Origin: CAJQPP01 sp041747075
Lineage (GTDB): Bacteria > Planctomycetota > Planctomycetia > Pirellulales > Pirellulaceae
Length of the DNA: 19,621 bases
Assembly (NCBI GenBank): GCA_041747075.1
Contig: JBGTFW010000133.1
Coordinates: forward strand, 1-19,621
Reading direction: 5' to 3'
Positions 8,100 through 15,869 of this stretch are shown one piece after another (position 1 is the stretch's first letter; every line of letters starts with the position of its first letter). The translations under genes were made by a program, and so were the position numbers. A model generated the notes under the pieces. The model worked only from the letters and a program-made list of their open reading frames with translations, was not told the DNA's origin and ran no database searches.

Positions 8100-8128
8100 T
8101 TGACCGATAATTTAACGACGGTTAGATT
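8100..8128 (+). promoter_or_regulatory. Candidate promoter of the ATP synthase operon
   Basis: TTGACC (8100-8105, five of six consensus bases) and TAGATT (8123-8128, four of six) are 17 nt apart. The predicted start near 8135 gives a leader of about 70 nt before the GTG at 8205. The -35 box sits in a small palindrome, CGGTTGACCG (8097-8106). Confidence 0.5.
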
Positions 8129-8204
8129 AGCGGGCGTTCGCCACCGGACTGCCGCGCCTCCCGGCATTGACCGACCCAAAGGAACCTGCCGCCCGCGGTG
8201 ATTT

Positions 8205-8453
8205 GTGACTGATCCCCGTCCGCCCCAGGACAATCGTTCGCCGTACGCCAAGGCGATCGAAAAGGCCTCCCAAGTCACGACGATTGCCTTCATGATGGTG
8301 GTCCCGGGGTTGCTGGGGTATTGGCTCGATTCGTGGTTGGGAACGATACCGCTGTTCGCCGCCCTCGGGCTGGTAGCCGGCATCTCGGCCGGAGTCTGGC
8401 AGTTGATCAAGTTGGTGAATCGCGACGCGCGCAATTCCAAAAACCGTCCCTGA
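8205..8453 (+). CDS. atpZ: AtpZ/AtpI family accessory protein of F1Fo ATP synthase
   Basis: This 82-residue protein has two transmembrane helices (about 24-44 and 48-70) separated by a short loop with the family pattern GYWLDSWLGTIP. It matches the small AtpZ/ATPase_gene1 proteins that open many atp operons. Family members are linked to Fo assembly or to Mg/Ca handling, and that role is not shown here. The start is GTG. AAGGA lies about 20 nt upstream, too far for a normal ribosome-binding site. It is first in the operon, 21 nt before the next gene. Confidence 0.85.
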   Translation: MTDPRPPQDNRSPYAKAIEKASQVTTIAFMMVVPGLLGYWLDSWLGTIPLFAALGLVAGISAGVWQLIKLVNRDARNSKNRP

Positions 8454-8474
8454 TCGAAACCGATTGATCCCTGA

Positions 8475-8945
8475 ATGATCCCGGCAACGCCTTTTCAAAC
8501 GACCACCGCGACGGAGGGTCTTGCGCTGAAGTCCGGCCTGTTGCGATTGCTGGCGGTCTACGCGGCGTTGACACTGGTCGTCGTCGGGATGTGTATTTCG
8601 ATGGGGCAATCGATGTCTGCGACTGCCGCCTTGCTTGCCTCGGTCGTTTGCTGGCTGGGTGCCAGCGCGGCCCACCTTCTCGGCATCTATCCGCGGGGCG
8701 AGGTGTTTCTCACGACTCGACTTTACGCTTCTTCGGCGGTACGGATCGCGCTGCCGGTGCTGTTATTGTTGGTTGTCAAGTTACGCTTTCCATCGCTGAT
8801 GTCCGGGGGCATGGTCTACTATGTGATTTTGTTTTACCTTGCGGGACTTGTGACCGACGTGGCGAGCCAGTTCCAGCGACTTCGTGCCCTTCATTCCCGT
8901 TCCTCGATCACGGGCCGTTCGCGCAACGGACAATCGGAACCCTGA
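8475..8945 (+). CDS. ATP synthase I-like four-helix membrane protein
   Basis: This 156-residue protein has four predicted membrane helices (about 22-44, 48-67, 85-104 and 109-135) and a basic C-terminal tail. Size, topology and position directly before atpB fit the AtpI (ATP synthase I chain) group, whose members help assemble the c-ring. Sequence similarity in this group is weak, so the call leans on context. No Shine-Dalgarno sequence precedes the ATG. The stop overlaps the atpB start by one base (TGATG), suggesting coupled translation. Confidence 0.7.
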   Translation: MIPATPFQTTTATEGLALKSGLLRLLAVYAALTLVVVGMCISMGQSMSATAALLASVVCWLGASAAHLLGIYPRGEVFLTTRLYASSAVRIALPVLLLLVVKLRFPSLMSGGMVYYVILFYLAGLVTDVASQFQRLRALHSRSSITGRSRNGQSEP

Positions 8946-10108
8946 TGCACCGAGACCCGAAAAACCACAGGGATGCCGAGCCGTCGCGCACGCGATTCTG
9001 GATGCTGACGCTCCTTGCGGTGGTGGGGCTTGTGCTGTTTTCCTGGCGCGGTGTCGTGGGCGGAACGCCGCTGCAGGACAACCACGCGCGCGATACGAAT
9101 CCGCAAGCCACTTCGAAATCCGGGGAGAAGAATCATCTCCCTGCAGTTGACGCGAAGGGGCACGCCGTGGAGCCGCACGACGGACATGCCCACGTCAGTG
9201 ATTACGATTATTTTCTCGGTTCGGATCACCTGATCAGCCACACCCAGGACATGCCGTATTTTGAACTTCCCTCGATGCGGCTGAACGCCGAGGACAAGGC
9301 TCGAAAAATCTGGATTCCCCGTCTTTCACCATGGACGGAAGAAGCACCCCTGATGAAGCAACCGGCGGGGCGGGCCGGCGAGTTTCTCGGACCGGTGACG
9401 TTTCAGCCAACCAAGTTCATTTTGCTGCAATTGCTGGCGGCCGTGCTCGTCGGCGGGACCTTTATCTGGCTCGCGAGAAAAATCGCAACGGATGAGCCGC
9501 CGAGAGGGCGCCGATGGAATCTTCTCGAGGCGTTCGTCGTCTACCTCCGCGACGAGGTTGCCAAACCGGCGATCGGCGTCCACGATTACAAGGCCTTCAT
9601 GCCCTTTTTGCTGACTCTGTTTTTTTTCATCCTGACAATGAACCTGATGGGCATGTTCCCATTGCTGGGCACACCCACGGGGAATATCAGTGTCACCACC
9701 GCGCTGGCCCTCAGCGTTTTCGCACTCGTGCTGTTCGTCGGCATGAAGCGGCTGGGCGTGGTCGGATTCTGGAAAGCCCAGGTGCCGCACCTCGGGGTGA
9801 AGGGACCGTTCGGCGTCGTTCTCAATGTCGGCATCTGGTGCATCGAGGTCTTCGGACTGTTTATCAAGCACATGGTGCTGGCCGTTCGTTTGTTCGCCAA
9901 CATGTTTGCCGGGCACCTCGTGCTCGCCGTATTCGTCGGATTCATCGGGGCGACGCTCGGATCGCTGGTCGCATGGATTGTGTGGCCCGCCGCGATTGGC
10001 GGTTCAGTCGCCATCAGTCTGCTCGAATTGCTGGTCGCGTTCATTCAGGCGTACGTTTTCACGTTCCTCGCGGCGCTTTTTATTGGTGCCGCGGTTCACC
10101 CGCACTGA
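8945..10108 (+). CDS. atpB: F1Fo ATP synthase subunit a
   Basis: Subunit a is the Fo stator that passes ions to the c-ring. The 387-residue protein is much longer than the roughly 270 residues of the E. coli protein. The extra part is N-terminal: a hydrophobic helix or signal anchor (18-34), then about 120 polar residues with eight histidines between 47 and 99, before the first conserved helix near 157. The core carries the essential arginine in AVRLFANMFAGH (R315) and the C-terminal helix pair ending IQAYVFTFLAALFIGAAVH. The ATG at 8945 overlaps the upstream stop as TGATG. The frame is open upstream to 8591, but that would overlap the preceding gene and is rejected. A 68-nt gap leads to atpE. 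Confidence 0.95.
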   Translation: MHRDPKNHRDAEPSRTRFWMLTLLAVVGLVLFSWRGVVGGTPLQDNHARDTNPQATSKSGEKNHLPAVDAKGHAVEPHDGHAHVSDYDYFLGSDHLISHTQDMPYFELPSMRLNAEDKARKIWIPRLSPWTEEAPLMKQPAGRAGEFLGPVTFQPTKFILLQLLAAVLVGGTFIWLARKIATDEPPRGRRWNLLEAFVVYLRDEVAKPAIGVHDYKAFMPFLLTLFFFILTMNLMGMFPLLGTPTGNISVTTALALSVFALVLFVGMKRLGVVGFWKAQVPHLGVKGPFGVVLNVGIWCIEVFGLFIKHMVLAVRLFANMFAGHLVLAVFVGFIGATLGSLVAWIVWPAAIGGSVAISLLELLVAFIQAYVFTFLAALFIGAAVHPH

Positions 10109-10176
10109 TTTTGGCCCTGAACAACTCAATCACGACATCTTCAAGACCCGTACTCATTCCAACCCGGAGATCATTC

Positions 10177-10494
10177 ATGTTCAAAATCGTCCCGCTCGTT
10201 CTGGTCATTGCCGGATCGTTCCTCGTTTGCCTGCCCGCCGAGGCACAGGCGACCGGTCCGGTATTGTTGGCGCAGGAAACGGTTGAATACGTTCCTGGTT
10301 TGAAAGCGGTCGGTGCCGGTCTGGCGGTAATCGGAGCCGGCATCGGCATCGGTCGCATCGGCGGGTCGGCGTGCGAAAGCATCGCCCGCCAGCCGGACAT
10401 GTCCGGGCAGATTCAGACGGCGATGATTATTGCCGCGGCGCTGATCGAAGGGGCGGCCTTTGCCGCGATTCTTCTCGGACTGTTTGTCGGCTAG
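10177..10494 (+). CDS. atpE: F1Fo ATP synthase subunit c
   Basis: This is the c-ring subunit, 105 residues. It starts with a signal-peptide-like extension (1-24, basic start, hydrophobic core, then AEAQA) before the usual two-helix hairpin. The polar loop is ARQPD (70-74). The ion-binding glutamate is E91, in ALIEG. The position equivalent to the sodium-binding glutamine of Ilyobacter c subunits is I58, and the residue after E91 is glycine rather than serine or threonine. The pattern therefore fits proton use. GGAG at 10166-10169 lies 7 nt before the ATG, the clearest ribosome-binding site in the operon, which suits a subunit needed in many copies. Confidence 0.96.
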   Translation: MFKIVPLVLVIAGSFLVCLPAEAQATGPVLLAQETVEYVPGLKAVGAGLAVIGAGIGIGRIGGSACESIARQPDMSGQIQTAMIIAAALIEGAAFAAILLGLFVG

Positions 10495-10537
10495 AAAAAC
10501 GCCGTCTTCCGGTCCTTTGTAAACGGGGAATTCGCTG

Positions 10538-11092
10538 ATGTTCGCCAATATGCCAATACCGTTGATCTCGCTGCTGGCTGAAACCGCCGCCGCGGCACCG
10601 CCGGTCCAGTTTCGGCTCGACACGCTCGTCTTCAGCCTGTTGATTTTCGTGATCCTGGTCATTGTGCTCGCGAGGTACGCGTGGCATCCGATCATCGACG
10701 GCCTCGAACGGCGCGAGAAATCCATCGCCCGGAATATTGATGACGCAAGGACGGCCAACGAACAGGCCAAGGCAACGCTGGCCCAGTACGAACAGAAGAT
10801 GAAGGCGACCGCCGAGGAAGCGCGGCGGATCGTCGATGAAGCGCGCAAGGATGGCGACCGCGCGAGGGAGAAGATCGTCGCCGAGGCCAACGCCGAAGCA
10901 CAGCGGCAACGCGAGCGCGCGATCGCCGAAATCACGGCCGCGAAAAACGCCGCGATTCGCGAGCTGGCCGAACGAAGCGTTGATTCCGCCATCACACTTG
11001 CCGGCAACCTGGTCGGCAAGGAACTGCGGCCCGACGATCACGCGCGGCTCATCGAGCAGTCGTTGCAACGGTTCGAGGCATCGGCGAACTGA
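10538..11092 (+). CDS. atpF: F1Fo ATP synthase subunit b
   Basis: This is the peripheral-stalk subunit, 184 residues. A short extracytoplasmic-type N-terminus (1-27, Ala/Pro-rich) precedes one membrane helix (about 28-46). A long, highly charged helix (50-165) with Ala, Glu, Arg and Lys heptads then fits the dimeric stalk. The conserved start of the stalk, RYAWHPIIDGLERREKSI, is clear. The C-terminus (KELRPDDHARLIEQSL) matches the delta-binding end. GGGGAA about 7 nt before the ATG may serve as ribosome-binding site; a second ATG lies 12 nt downstream. Only one b gene is present, so no b/b' heterodimer is encoded here. Confidence 0.94.
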   Translation: MFANMPIPLISLLAETAAAAPPVQFRLDTLVFSLLIFVILVIVLARYAWHPIIDGLERREKSIARNIDDARTANEQAKATLAQYEQKMKATAEEARRIVDEARKDGDRAREKIVAEANAEAQRQRERAIAEITAAKNAAIRELAERSVDSAITLAGNLVGKELRPDDHARLIEQSLQRFEASAN

Positions 11093-11115
11093 AAGGGCGC
11101 GATACGCATATTGAC

Positions 11116-11742
11116 ATGAGTGACGAAAACGGCAAACCGCATTCGGGCTTTGACACCGACCGCCAGTACCTCGGTGCTGTTTACGCCAAGGCACTGATGG
11201 GGATGAACACTTCGTCGGGAAATTCCGAGGCGCTGGTTGAGGAACTCGAGTCGTTCGTCGCGACGCTGGTAAAACTGCCGAAGCTGCGATCCGCGCTCGA
11301 ATCACCACGAATTGGTTTTGTCGACAAGGAACGAATCATTGACCGCGCGCTGGCCAGCCGGGCGAGCAAGCCCTTTGTGAATTTCCTCAAGGTCGTTGCG
11401 CGAAAGGGGAGGACGGACTGTTTGGGATCGATTGCTCGTGCCGCGCGGCGGATGCACGACGAAGCCGCGGGTCGCCTTCAGGCAACGATGACGACCGCCC
11501 AACCCGTCGACGAATCGATCCAGCGGAACGTCGCCGAGCGATTGGGCCGCGTCCTCGGCAAGGAAATCAACCTGGCGACGCACGTTGACCCGGAAATCCT
11601 CGGCGGCCTGATGGTCCGCGTCGGCGACACGGTTTACGACGGGAGCATTCGCAACCAGCTTGACCGGATTCGCGTCCAGGTGATCGACCGCGCCAGCCAC
11701 CGGATTCGCGGATCGCTGGAACGATTCGCAACGGAATCGTGA
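11116..11742 (+). CDS. atpH: F1Fo ATP synthase subunit delta
   Basis: The delta/OSCP subunit links the b stalk to the top of F1. It is 208 residues, longer than the roughly 177 of E. coli because of an extra N-terminal tail and a loop. RQYLGAVYAKAL marks the start of the N-terminal helical domain. The C-terminal OSCP signature DPEILGGLMVRVGDTVYDGS is near 159-178. It starts 23 nt after atpF with no evident Shine-Dalgarno sequence. A 62-nt gap to atpA contains T-rich sequence but no clear terminator. Confidence 0.93.
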   Translation: MSDENGKPHSGFDTDRQYLGAVYAKALMGMNTSSGNSEALVEELESFVATLVKLPKLRSALESPRIGFVDKERIIDRALASRASKPFVNFLKVVARKGRTDCLGSIARAARRMHDEAAGRLQATMTTAQPVDESIQRNVAERLGRVLGKEINLATHVDPEILGGLMVRVGDTVYDGSIRNQLDRIRVQVIDRASHRIRGSLERFATES

Positions 11743-11804
11743 GCCTTTGATTTTTTAGTTCAGTTTCAGTTAGTTATCCGAATTCCGTTTGACAGAACCC
11801 GATC

Positions 11805-13340
11805 ATGAAATTCAGTGCCGATGAAATCGCCTCGGTCATCCAGCAGGAGATCGAGCAATACGACAGCCAGATCGACGTCCGCGAAGTCGGTACCGTCCTC
11901 GAAGTGGGCGACGGGATCGCCCGCGTTCACGGATTGACCGGCGTCGCGGCGGGGGAAATGGTCGAGTTTCCCGGCGGCGTGATTGGCCTGGCGTTCAACC
12001 TCGAGGAAAACAGCGTCGGGGTCATCATTCTGGGTGACTACCTGAAGATCATGGAAGGAGACGAGGTCCGCGCGCTCAAGTCGCTGCTTTCGGTGCCGGT
12101 CGGCGACGCCGTGACGGGGCGCGTCGTTGACCCGCTTGGCAAACCGCTTGATGGAAAGGGTCCGGTCAACGCCACCGAAACGCGACCGGTGGAAGTGATT
12201 GCGCCGGGCGTGGCCGAGCGCCAGCCCGTGAGCGAACCGATGCAGTCGGGACTGAAGGCCGTCGACGCGATGACGCCCGTCGGACGCGGCCAGCGCGAGC
12301 TGATCATTGGCGACCGCAAGACGGGCAAGACGGCCATCGCCATCGACGCCATCATCAACCAGAAAGAGTCGGGCGTTAAGTGCTTTTACGTGGCGATTGG
12401 CCAAAAGGACAGTTCCGTGGCGGGCGTCATCCGCGTGCTGGAGGAAAAGGGCGCGATGGACTATACGACCGTAATTGTCGCCGGGGCCAGCGCGCCCGCT
12501 CCCTTGCAGTACATTGCTCCCTACGCGGGAACGGCGATGGCCGAACATTTCATGTGGCAGGGCCAGCACTGTCTGGTCGTTTATGATGACTTGTCCAAGC
12601 AGGCCGTCGCGTACCGCGAATTGTCGCTGCTCATGCGGCGCCCGCCGGGCCGCGAGGCGTATCCGGGCGACGTCTTTTATTGCCACAGCCGCCTTCTCGA
12701 ACGATCGTGCAAGCTCAGCGATGAACTCGGTGCCGGATCGATCACGTCGCTGCCGATCATTGAAACGCTGGAGGGCGAGGTGTCCGCGTACATTCCGACC
12801 AACGTTATCTCGATTACCGACGGCCAGATTTACGTTCAGCCCGACCTCTTTTTTCGCGGCGTTCGCCCGGCGATGAACGCGGGGATTTCCGTCTCGCGAG
12901 TCGGCGGTGCCGCCCAGGTCAAGGCGATGAAAAATGTCGCGGGGGGACTTCGACTGGCGCTGGCCTCCTTTCGCGAACTGGAGGCCTTCGCACAACTCGG
13001 CACCGACCTCGACGCTGCGACCCAGTCCCAGCTCGATCGCGGATACCGCATGGTCGAACTGCTCAAGCAGGGCCAGTATCAGCCGCTCCACGTCGTCGAC
13101 CAGATCATGATGATCTTCGCGGGCGAAAAGGGATTCCTTGACAAGGTCGCGGTCAAGGACATTCAGCGCTGGGAAAGGGAATTCCTCGAAACCATTCACG
13201 ACAAGAAACAGGACGTATGGACGCTGCTCGACGAAACCAAAAACGAAGGCGACTCGATGAAAAAGGCCGATCATCCGGCAACGGTCGCCGTCAGCGAGGC
13301 AATGAAGGACTTTAACCAGTCGTTCGTCCCCGGCAACTGA
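11805..13340 (+). CDS. atpA: F1Fo ATP synthase subunit alpha
   Basis: This is the non-catalytic nucleotide-binding subunit of F1, 511 residues, close to the family norm. The P-loop GDRKTGKT is at 169-176, the same numbering as in E. coli. The arginine finger that completes the neighbouring catalytic site lies in SVSRVGGAAQ (R365). The N-terminal beta-barrel and C-terminal helical domain (ending FNQSFVPGN) are complete. No Shine-Dalgarno sequence precedes the ATG. The 60-nt gap to atpG shows no terminator. Confidence 0.98.
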   Translation: MKFSADEIASVIQQEIEQYDSQIDVREVGTVLEVGDGIARVHGLTGVAAGEMVEFPGGVIGLAFNLEENSVGVIILGDYLKIMEGDEVRALKSLLSVPVGDAVTGRVVDPLGKPLDGKGPVNATETRPVEVIAPGVAERQPVSEPMQSGLKAVDAMTPVGRGQRELIIGDRKTGKTAIAIDAIINQKESGVKCFYVAIGQKDSSVAGVIRVLEEKGAMDYTTVIVAGASAPAPLQYIAPYAGTAMAEHFMWQGQHCLVVYDDLSKQAVAYRELSLLMRRPPGREAYPGDVFYCHSRLLERSCKLSDELGAGSITSLPIIETLEGEVSAYIPTNVISITDGQIYVQPDLFFRGVRPAMNAGISVSRVGGAAQVKAMKNVAGGLRLALASFRELEAFAQLGTDLDAATQSQLDRGYRMVELLKQGQYQPLHVVDQIMMIFAGEKGFLDKVAVKDIQRWEREFLETIHDKKQDVWTLLDETKNEGDSMKKADHPATVAVSEAMKDFNQSFVPGN

Positions 13341-13400
13341 CCGATCGAAACCCTCCTGCCGGCAATTGAAACCCGACATCCGACTTTCCCCAAGTAACCG

Positions 13401-14294
13401 ATGGCCAACCCCCGCGCACTGGACAAACGACGCAAGTCGATCCGCAATATCAAGAAGATCACGCGGACGATGGAGCTGATCGCCACTGCGCGGTTCAAGA
13501 AGGCGATGGACCGCGCCTCGGCGGCGACCGCCTACACGAACAGAATTACGCAAGTCGTCGCGGACCTCGCCAGCGCCGGTCTGGAAGTCTCGCACCCCCT
13601 GCTTGAGGGGCGTGACGAGATCAAGAATGCCCGATTGCTGGTCCTGACCGCAAACCGCGGGCTGTGCGGCGGCTACAACGGAAACGTGATTCGCATGGGG
13701 GTCAATCACCGCCGCGAACTGGGCGAAAGCGCGCGAAATCTGGTGCTCGACGTTTCCGGGAAGCGAGGCATCAACGGCTACAAGTTCCGCCAGATTTCCA
13801 TGGACCAGGCGTTTCGCCAATTCAACGACCAGCCCGCGTGGGAGGAAGTCGAAAAGATCGCCGACGCGTACCTGCAACAATTCATCGCCGGCGAACTCGA
13901 CCGGCTCGACGTCGTGTACACGCAATTCCATACGATCGCCAGGCAAACGGCAATCGTGGAAACGCTCTTGCCGCTCGGCACACTCGTTTCCGAGGCGGAA
14001 TCAAAAGGAACGGACAAGGAGAAAAAGGCCCAGTCCATTTACGAATTCATTCCGACGGCAAAGAGCATTCTTGAAGAGGTCGTCCCCACCAGTTTCAAGG
14101 TCAAGTTGTTCAAGTGCTTCCTCGACGCCGCCGTGAGCGAGCAAATTGCCCGCATGGTGGCGATGAAAAGTGCCACCGAGAACGCGAACGACATGATCCG
14201 GTCCCTTTCGATGACCTACAACCGCGCTCGCCAGGCCAAAATCACCGGCGAGATCATGGAAGTCATCGGCGGCGTCAATGCACTTGAGGGGTAA
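13401..14294 (+). CDS. atpG: F1Fo ATP synthase subunit gamma
   Basis: This is the central rotor shaft, 297 residues, against about 287 in E. coli. The N-terminal helix is typical (RRKSIRNIKKITRTMELIA), and the C-terminal helix (SATENANDMIRSLSMTYNRA, then GEIMEVIGG) completes the coiled coil inside the alpha3-beta3 ring. The middle part holds TANRGLCGGYN. No Shine-Dalgarno sequence is seen before the ATG. A 113-nt gap follows, which ends in the heptamer array. Confidence 0.97.
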   Translation: MANPRALDKRRKSIRNIKKITRTMELIATARFKKAMDRASAATAYTNRITQVVADLASAGLEVSHPLLEGRDEIKNARLLVLTANRGLCGGYNGNVIRMGVNHRRELGESARNLVLDVSGKRGINGYKFRQISMDQAFRQFNDQPAWEEVEKIADAYLQQFIAGELDRLDVVYTQFHTIARQTAIVETLLPLGTLVSEAESKGTDKEKKAQSIYEFIPTAKSILEEVVPTSFKVKLFKCFLDAAVSEQIARMVAMKSATENANDMIRSLSMTYNRARQAKITGEIMEVIGGVNALEG

Positions 14295-14347
14295 CAAATC
14301 ACCATGGGGCCAGCGGAGGCAAGCGGGCCCGCGGATCGACGGTAACG

Positions 14348-14407
14348 AGGAGAACCTCAACTTTCAACTCTCAACACCCAACTTTCAACTCTCAACTTTC
14401 AACTCTC
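14348..14407 (+). repeat. Heptamer array between an AGGAG site and the atpD start
   Basis: AGGAG lies at 14348-14352. After AACCTC-type sequence, seven direct 7-nt units run without interruption from 14359 to 14407, directly abutting the atpD ATG at 14408. Three units are AACTTTC, three are AACTCTC and one is AACACCC. The array is C/A/T-rich and free of G, so it should be single-stranded in mRNA. Without the seven units, AGGAG would stand 6 nt from the ATG. Confidence 0.9.
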
Positions 14408-15838
14408 ATGTCCACCGGTCAGATTACCCAAGTCATTGGCTCGACGTTCGACGCCGAGTTCCCTGAAACCAGCCTCCCCTCCATTTACAATGCCGTGACG
14501 GTCGAGATCAAGGAGGGTGAAGGGAACCGCCGCCTCACCGGCGAGATTTCCAGGCATCTTGGCGGTGGACGCGTCCGCTGTGTCGCTTTGGGCAGCACCG
14601 ACGGCATGGTCCGCGGCCAGGATTGCGTCGATACCGGCGCGCCGGTCTCCGTCCCCGTCGGCAAGGAAACGCTCGGACGCGTATTCAACCTGCTTGGCGA
14701 ACCGGTCGATGGACGCGGCCCGGTCAACGCCTCGGAACGACGGGCCATTCATCAACAGGCACCCGGCATCGAGGAACTTTCGACCAACACGGAATTGTTC
14801 GAAACGGGGATCAAGGTGATCGACTTGCTCACCCCGTTCGTCCGCGGCGGCAAGGCGGGACTCTTCGGCGGTGCGGGGCTTGGCAAGACGGTCATCCTCA
14901 CCGAATTGATTGCGCGAATCGCCAGTTCGCACGGCGGTTACTCGGTTTTCGCGGGCGTGGGAGAGCGGACGCGCGAAGGGACCGACCTGTGGCTGGAGAT
15001 GCAGGAAACGGAGATCGGCCAGACGGGCCGAAAGGTCATCGAGCAAACATGCATGGTCTTTGGCCAGATGAACGAGCCACCTGGCGCGCGACTTCGCGTG
15101 GCGCTTTCGGCACTGACGATGGCCGAATATTTTCGCGACGAGACGGGGGCGGATACGTTGCTCTTCGTCGATAACATTTTCCGCTTTTCACAAGCCGGTT
15201 CGGAAGTCTCCGCGCTGCTGGGCCGCATGCCCTCGGCGGTGGGATACCAGCCGACGCTCGCCACCGAAATGGGCGCGTTGCAGGAACGCATCGCATCGAC
15301 TCGCAAAGGCGCCATCACCTCCGTCCAGGCCGTTTACGTTCCCGCCGACGACCCGACCGACCCCGCTCCGGCGACGGCGTTCGGACAGCTCGACGCATTC
15401 ATCTATCTGGAACGGTCCATTTCCGAAAAGGGGATTTATCCGGCGGTCGATCCGCTTGCCTCTTCCAGCCGCATTCTCGATCCGCAATACGTGGGCGAGC
15501 AGCACTACGCGATTGCCCGCCGCGTCCAAACGACGTTGCAGCGCTATCGCGAGTTACAGGACATCATCGCGATTCTCGGCGTCGACGAATTGTCGGAAGA
15601 GGACAAACTGATCGTTCACCGCGCGCGGCGTATCGAGCGGTTTCTCTCGCAGCCCTTCCTTGTCGCCGAGGTATTCACCGGCAAGGCAGGTGAGATCACG
15701 CCGCTGGCGGAGACGATTCGCAGCTTCGAGGAAATTTGTGACGGCAAGTGGGACCACCTGCCCGAACAGGCGTTCATGTACGTCGGCGTGATCGAGCAGG
15801 CCGAGGAACAGGCGAAAAAAATGGCGGCGAAAAACTGA
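14408..15838 (+). CDS. atpD: F1Fo ATP synthase subunit beta
   Basis: This is the catalytic subunit of F1, 476 residues. The P-loop GGAGLGKT is at 154-161. The catalytic glutamate lies in GVGERTREG (E186, with R187 beside it). The DELSEED lever that contacts gamma is intact at 393-399. The start is fixed by the conserved N-terminus (GQITQVIGSTFDAEF), a few codons after the ATG. No Shine-Dalgarno site stands at normal distance: the ATG directly follows the heptamer array, and AGGAG is 55 nt away. It is followed by atpC after 31 nt. Confidence 0.98.
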   Translation: MSTGQITQVIGSTFDAEFPETSLPSIYNAVTVEIKEGEGNRRLTGEISRHLGGGRVRCVALGSTDGMVRGQDCVDTGAPVSVPVGKETLGRVFNLLGEPVDGRGPVNASERRAIHQQAPGIEELSTNTELFETGIKVIDLLTPFVRGGKAGLFGGAGLGKTVILTELIARIASSHGGYSVFAGVGERTREGTDLWLEMQETEIGQTGRKVIEQTCMVFGQMNEPPGARLRVALSALTMAEYFRDETGADTLLFVDNIFRFSQAGSEVSALLGRMPSAVGYQPTLATEMGALQERIASTRKGAITSVQAVYVPADDPTDPAPATAFGQLDAFIYLERSISEKGIYPAVDPLASSSRILDPQYVGEQHYAIARRVQTTLQRYRELQDIIAILGVDELSEEDKLIVHRARRIERFLSQPFLVAEVFTGKAGEITPLAETIRSFEEICDGKWDHLPEQAFMYVGVIEQAEEQAKKMAAKN

Positions 15839-15845
15839 TACTCTC

Positions 15846-15869
15846 AACCCTCAAACCCTCAACTCTCAA
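15846..15869 (+). repeat. Related AACYCTC heptamers before atpC
   Basis: Between atpD and atpC lie AACCCTC (15846-15852), AAACCCTC (15853-15860), AACTCTC (15861-15867) and a final AA that touches the GTG start at 15870. The units match those before atpD in length and composition and again replace a normal ribosome-binding site. Confidence 0.75.

Larger units (their letters stand above)
7609..8204. other. Divergent intergenic region between the DUF4912 gene and the atp operon
   Basis: This stretch holds the DUF4912 promoter and leader, a cluster of two-hairpin repeats (7858-8042), an A/T-rich inverted repeat (8066-8091) and a candidate atp promoter (8100-8128). The direct repeat GCACCGTTCCG occurs at 7886-7896 and 7899-7909. 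Short open frames over the repeats look like repeat translations rather than genes. Confidence 0.7.

Noticed and set aside
8591..8944. Upstream extension of atpB
   Set aside because: It would overlap most of the AtpI-like gene in another frame; the TGATG start at 8945 fits the operon.
11766..13946. 726-codon open frame on the minus strand opposite atpA and atpG
   Set aside because: Both sense genes are unmistakable, and the antisense product has no recognisable domain. Long antisense frames are common in GC-rich genes.
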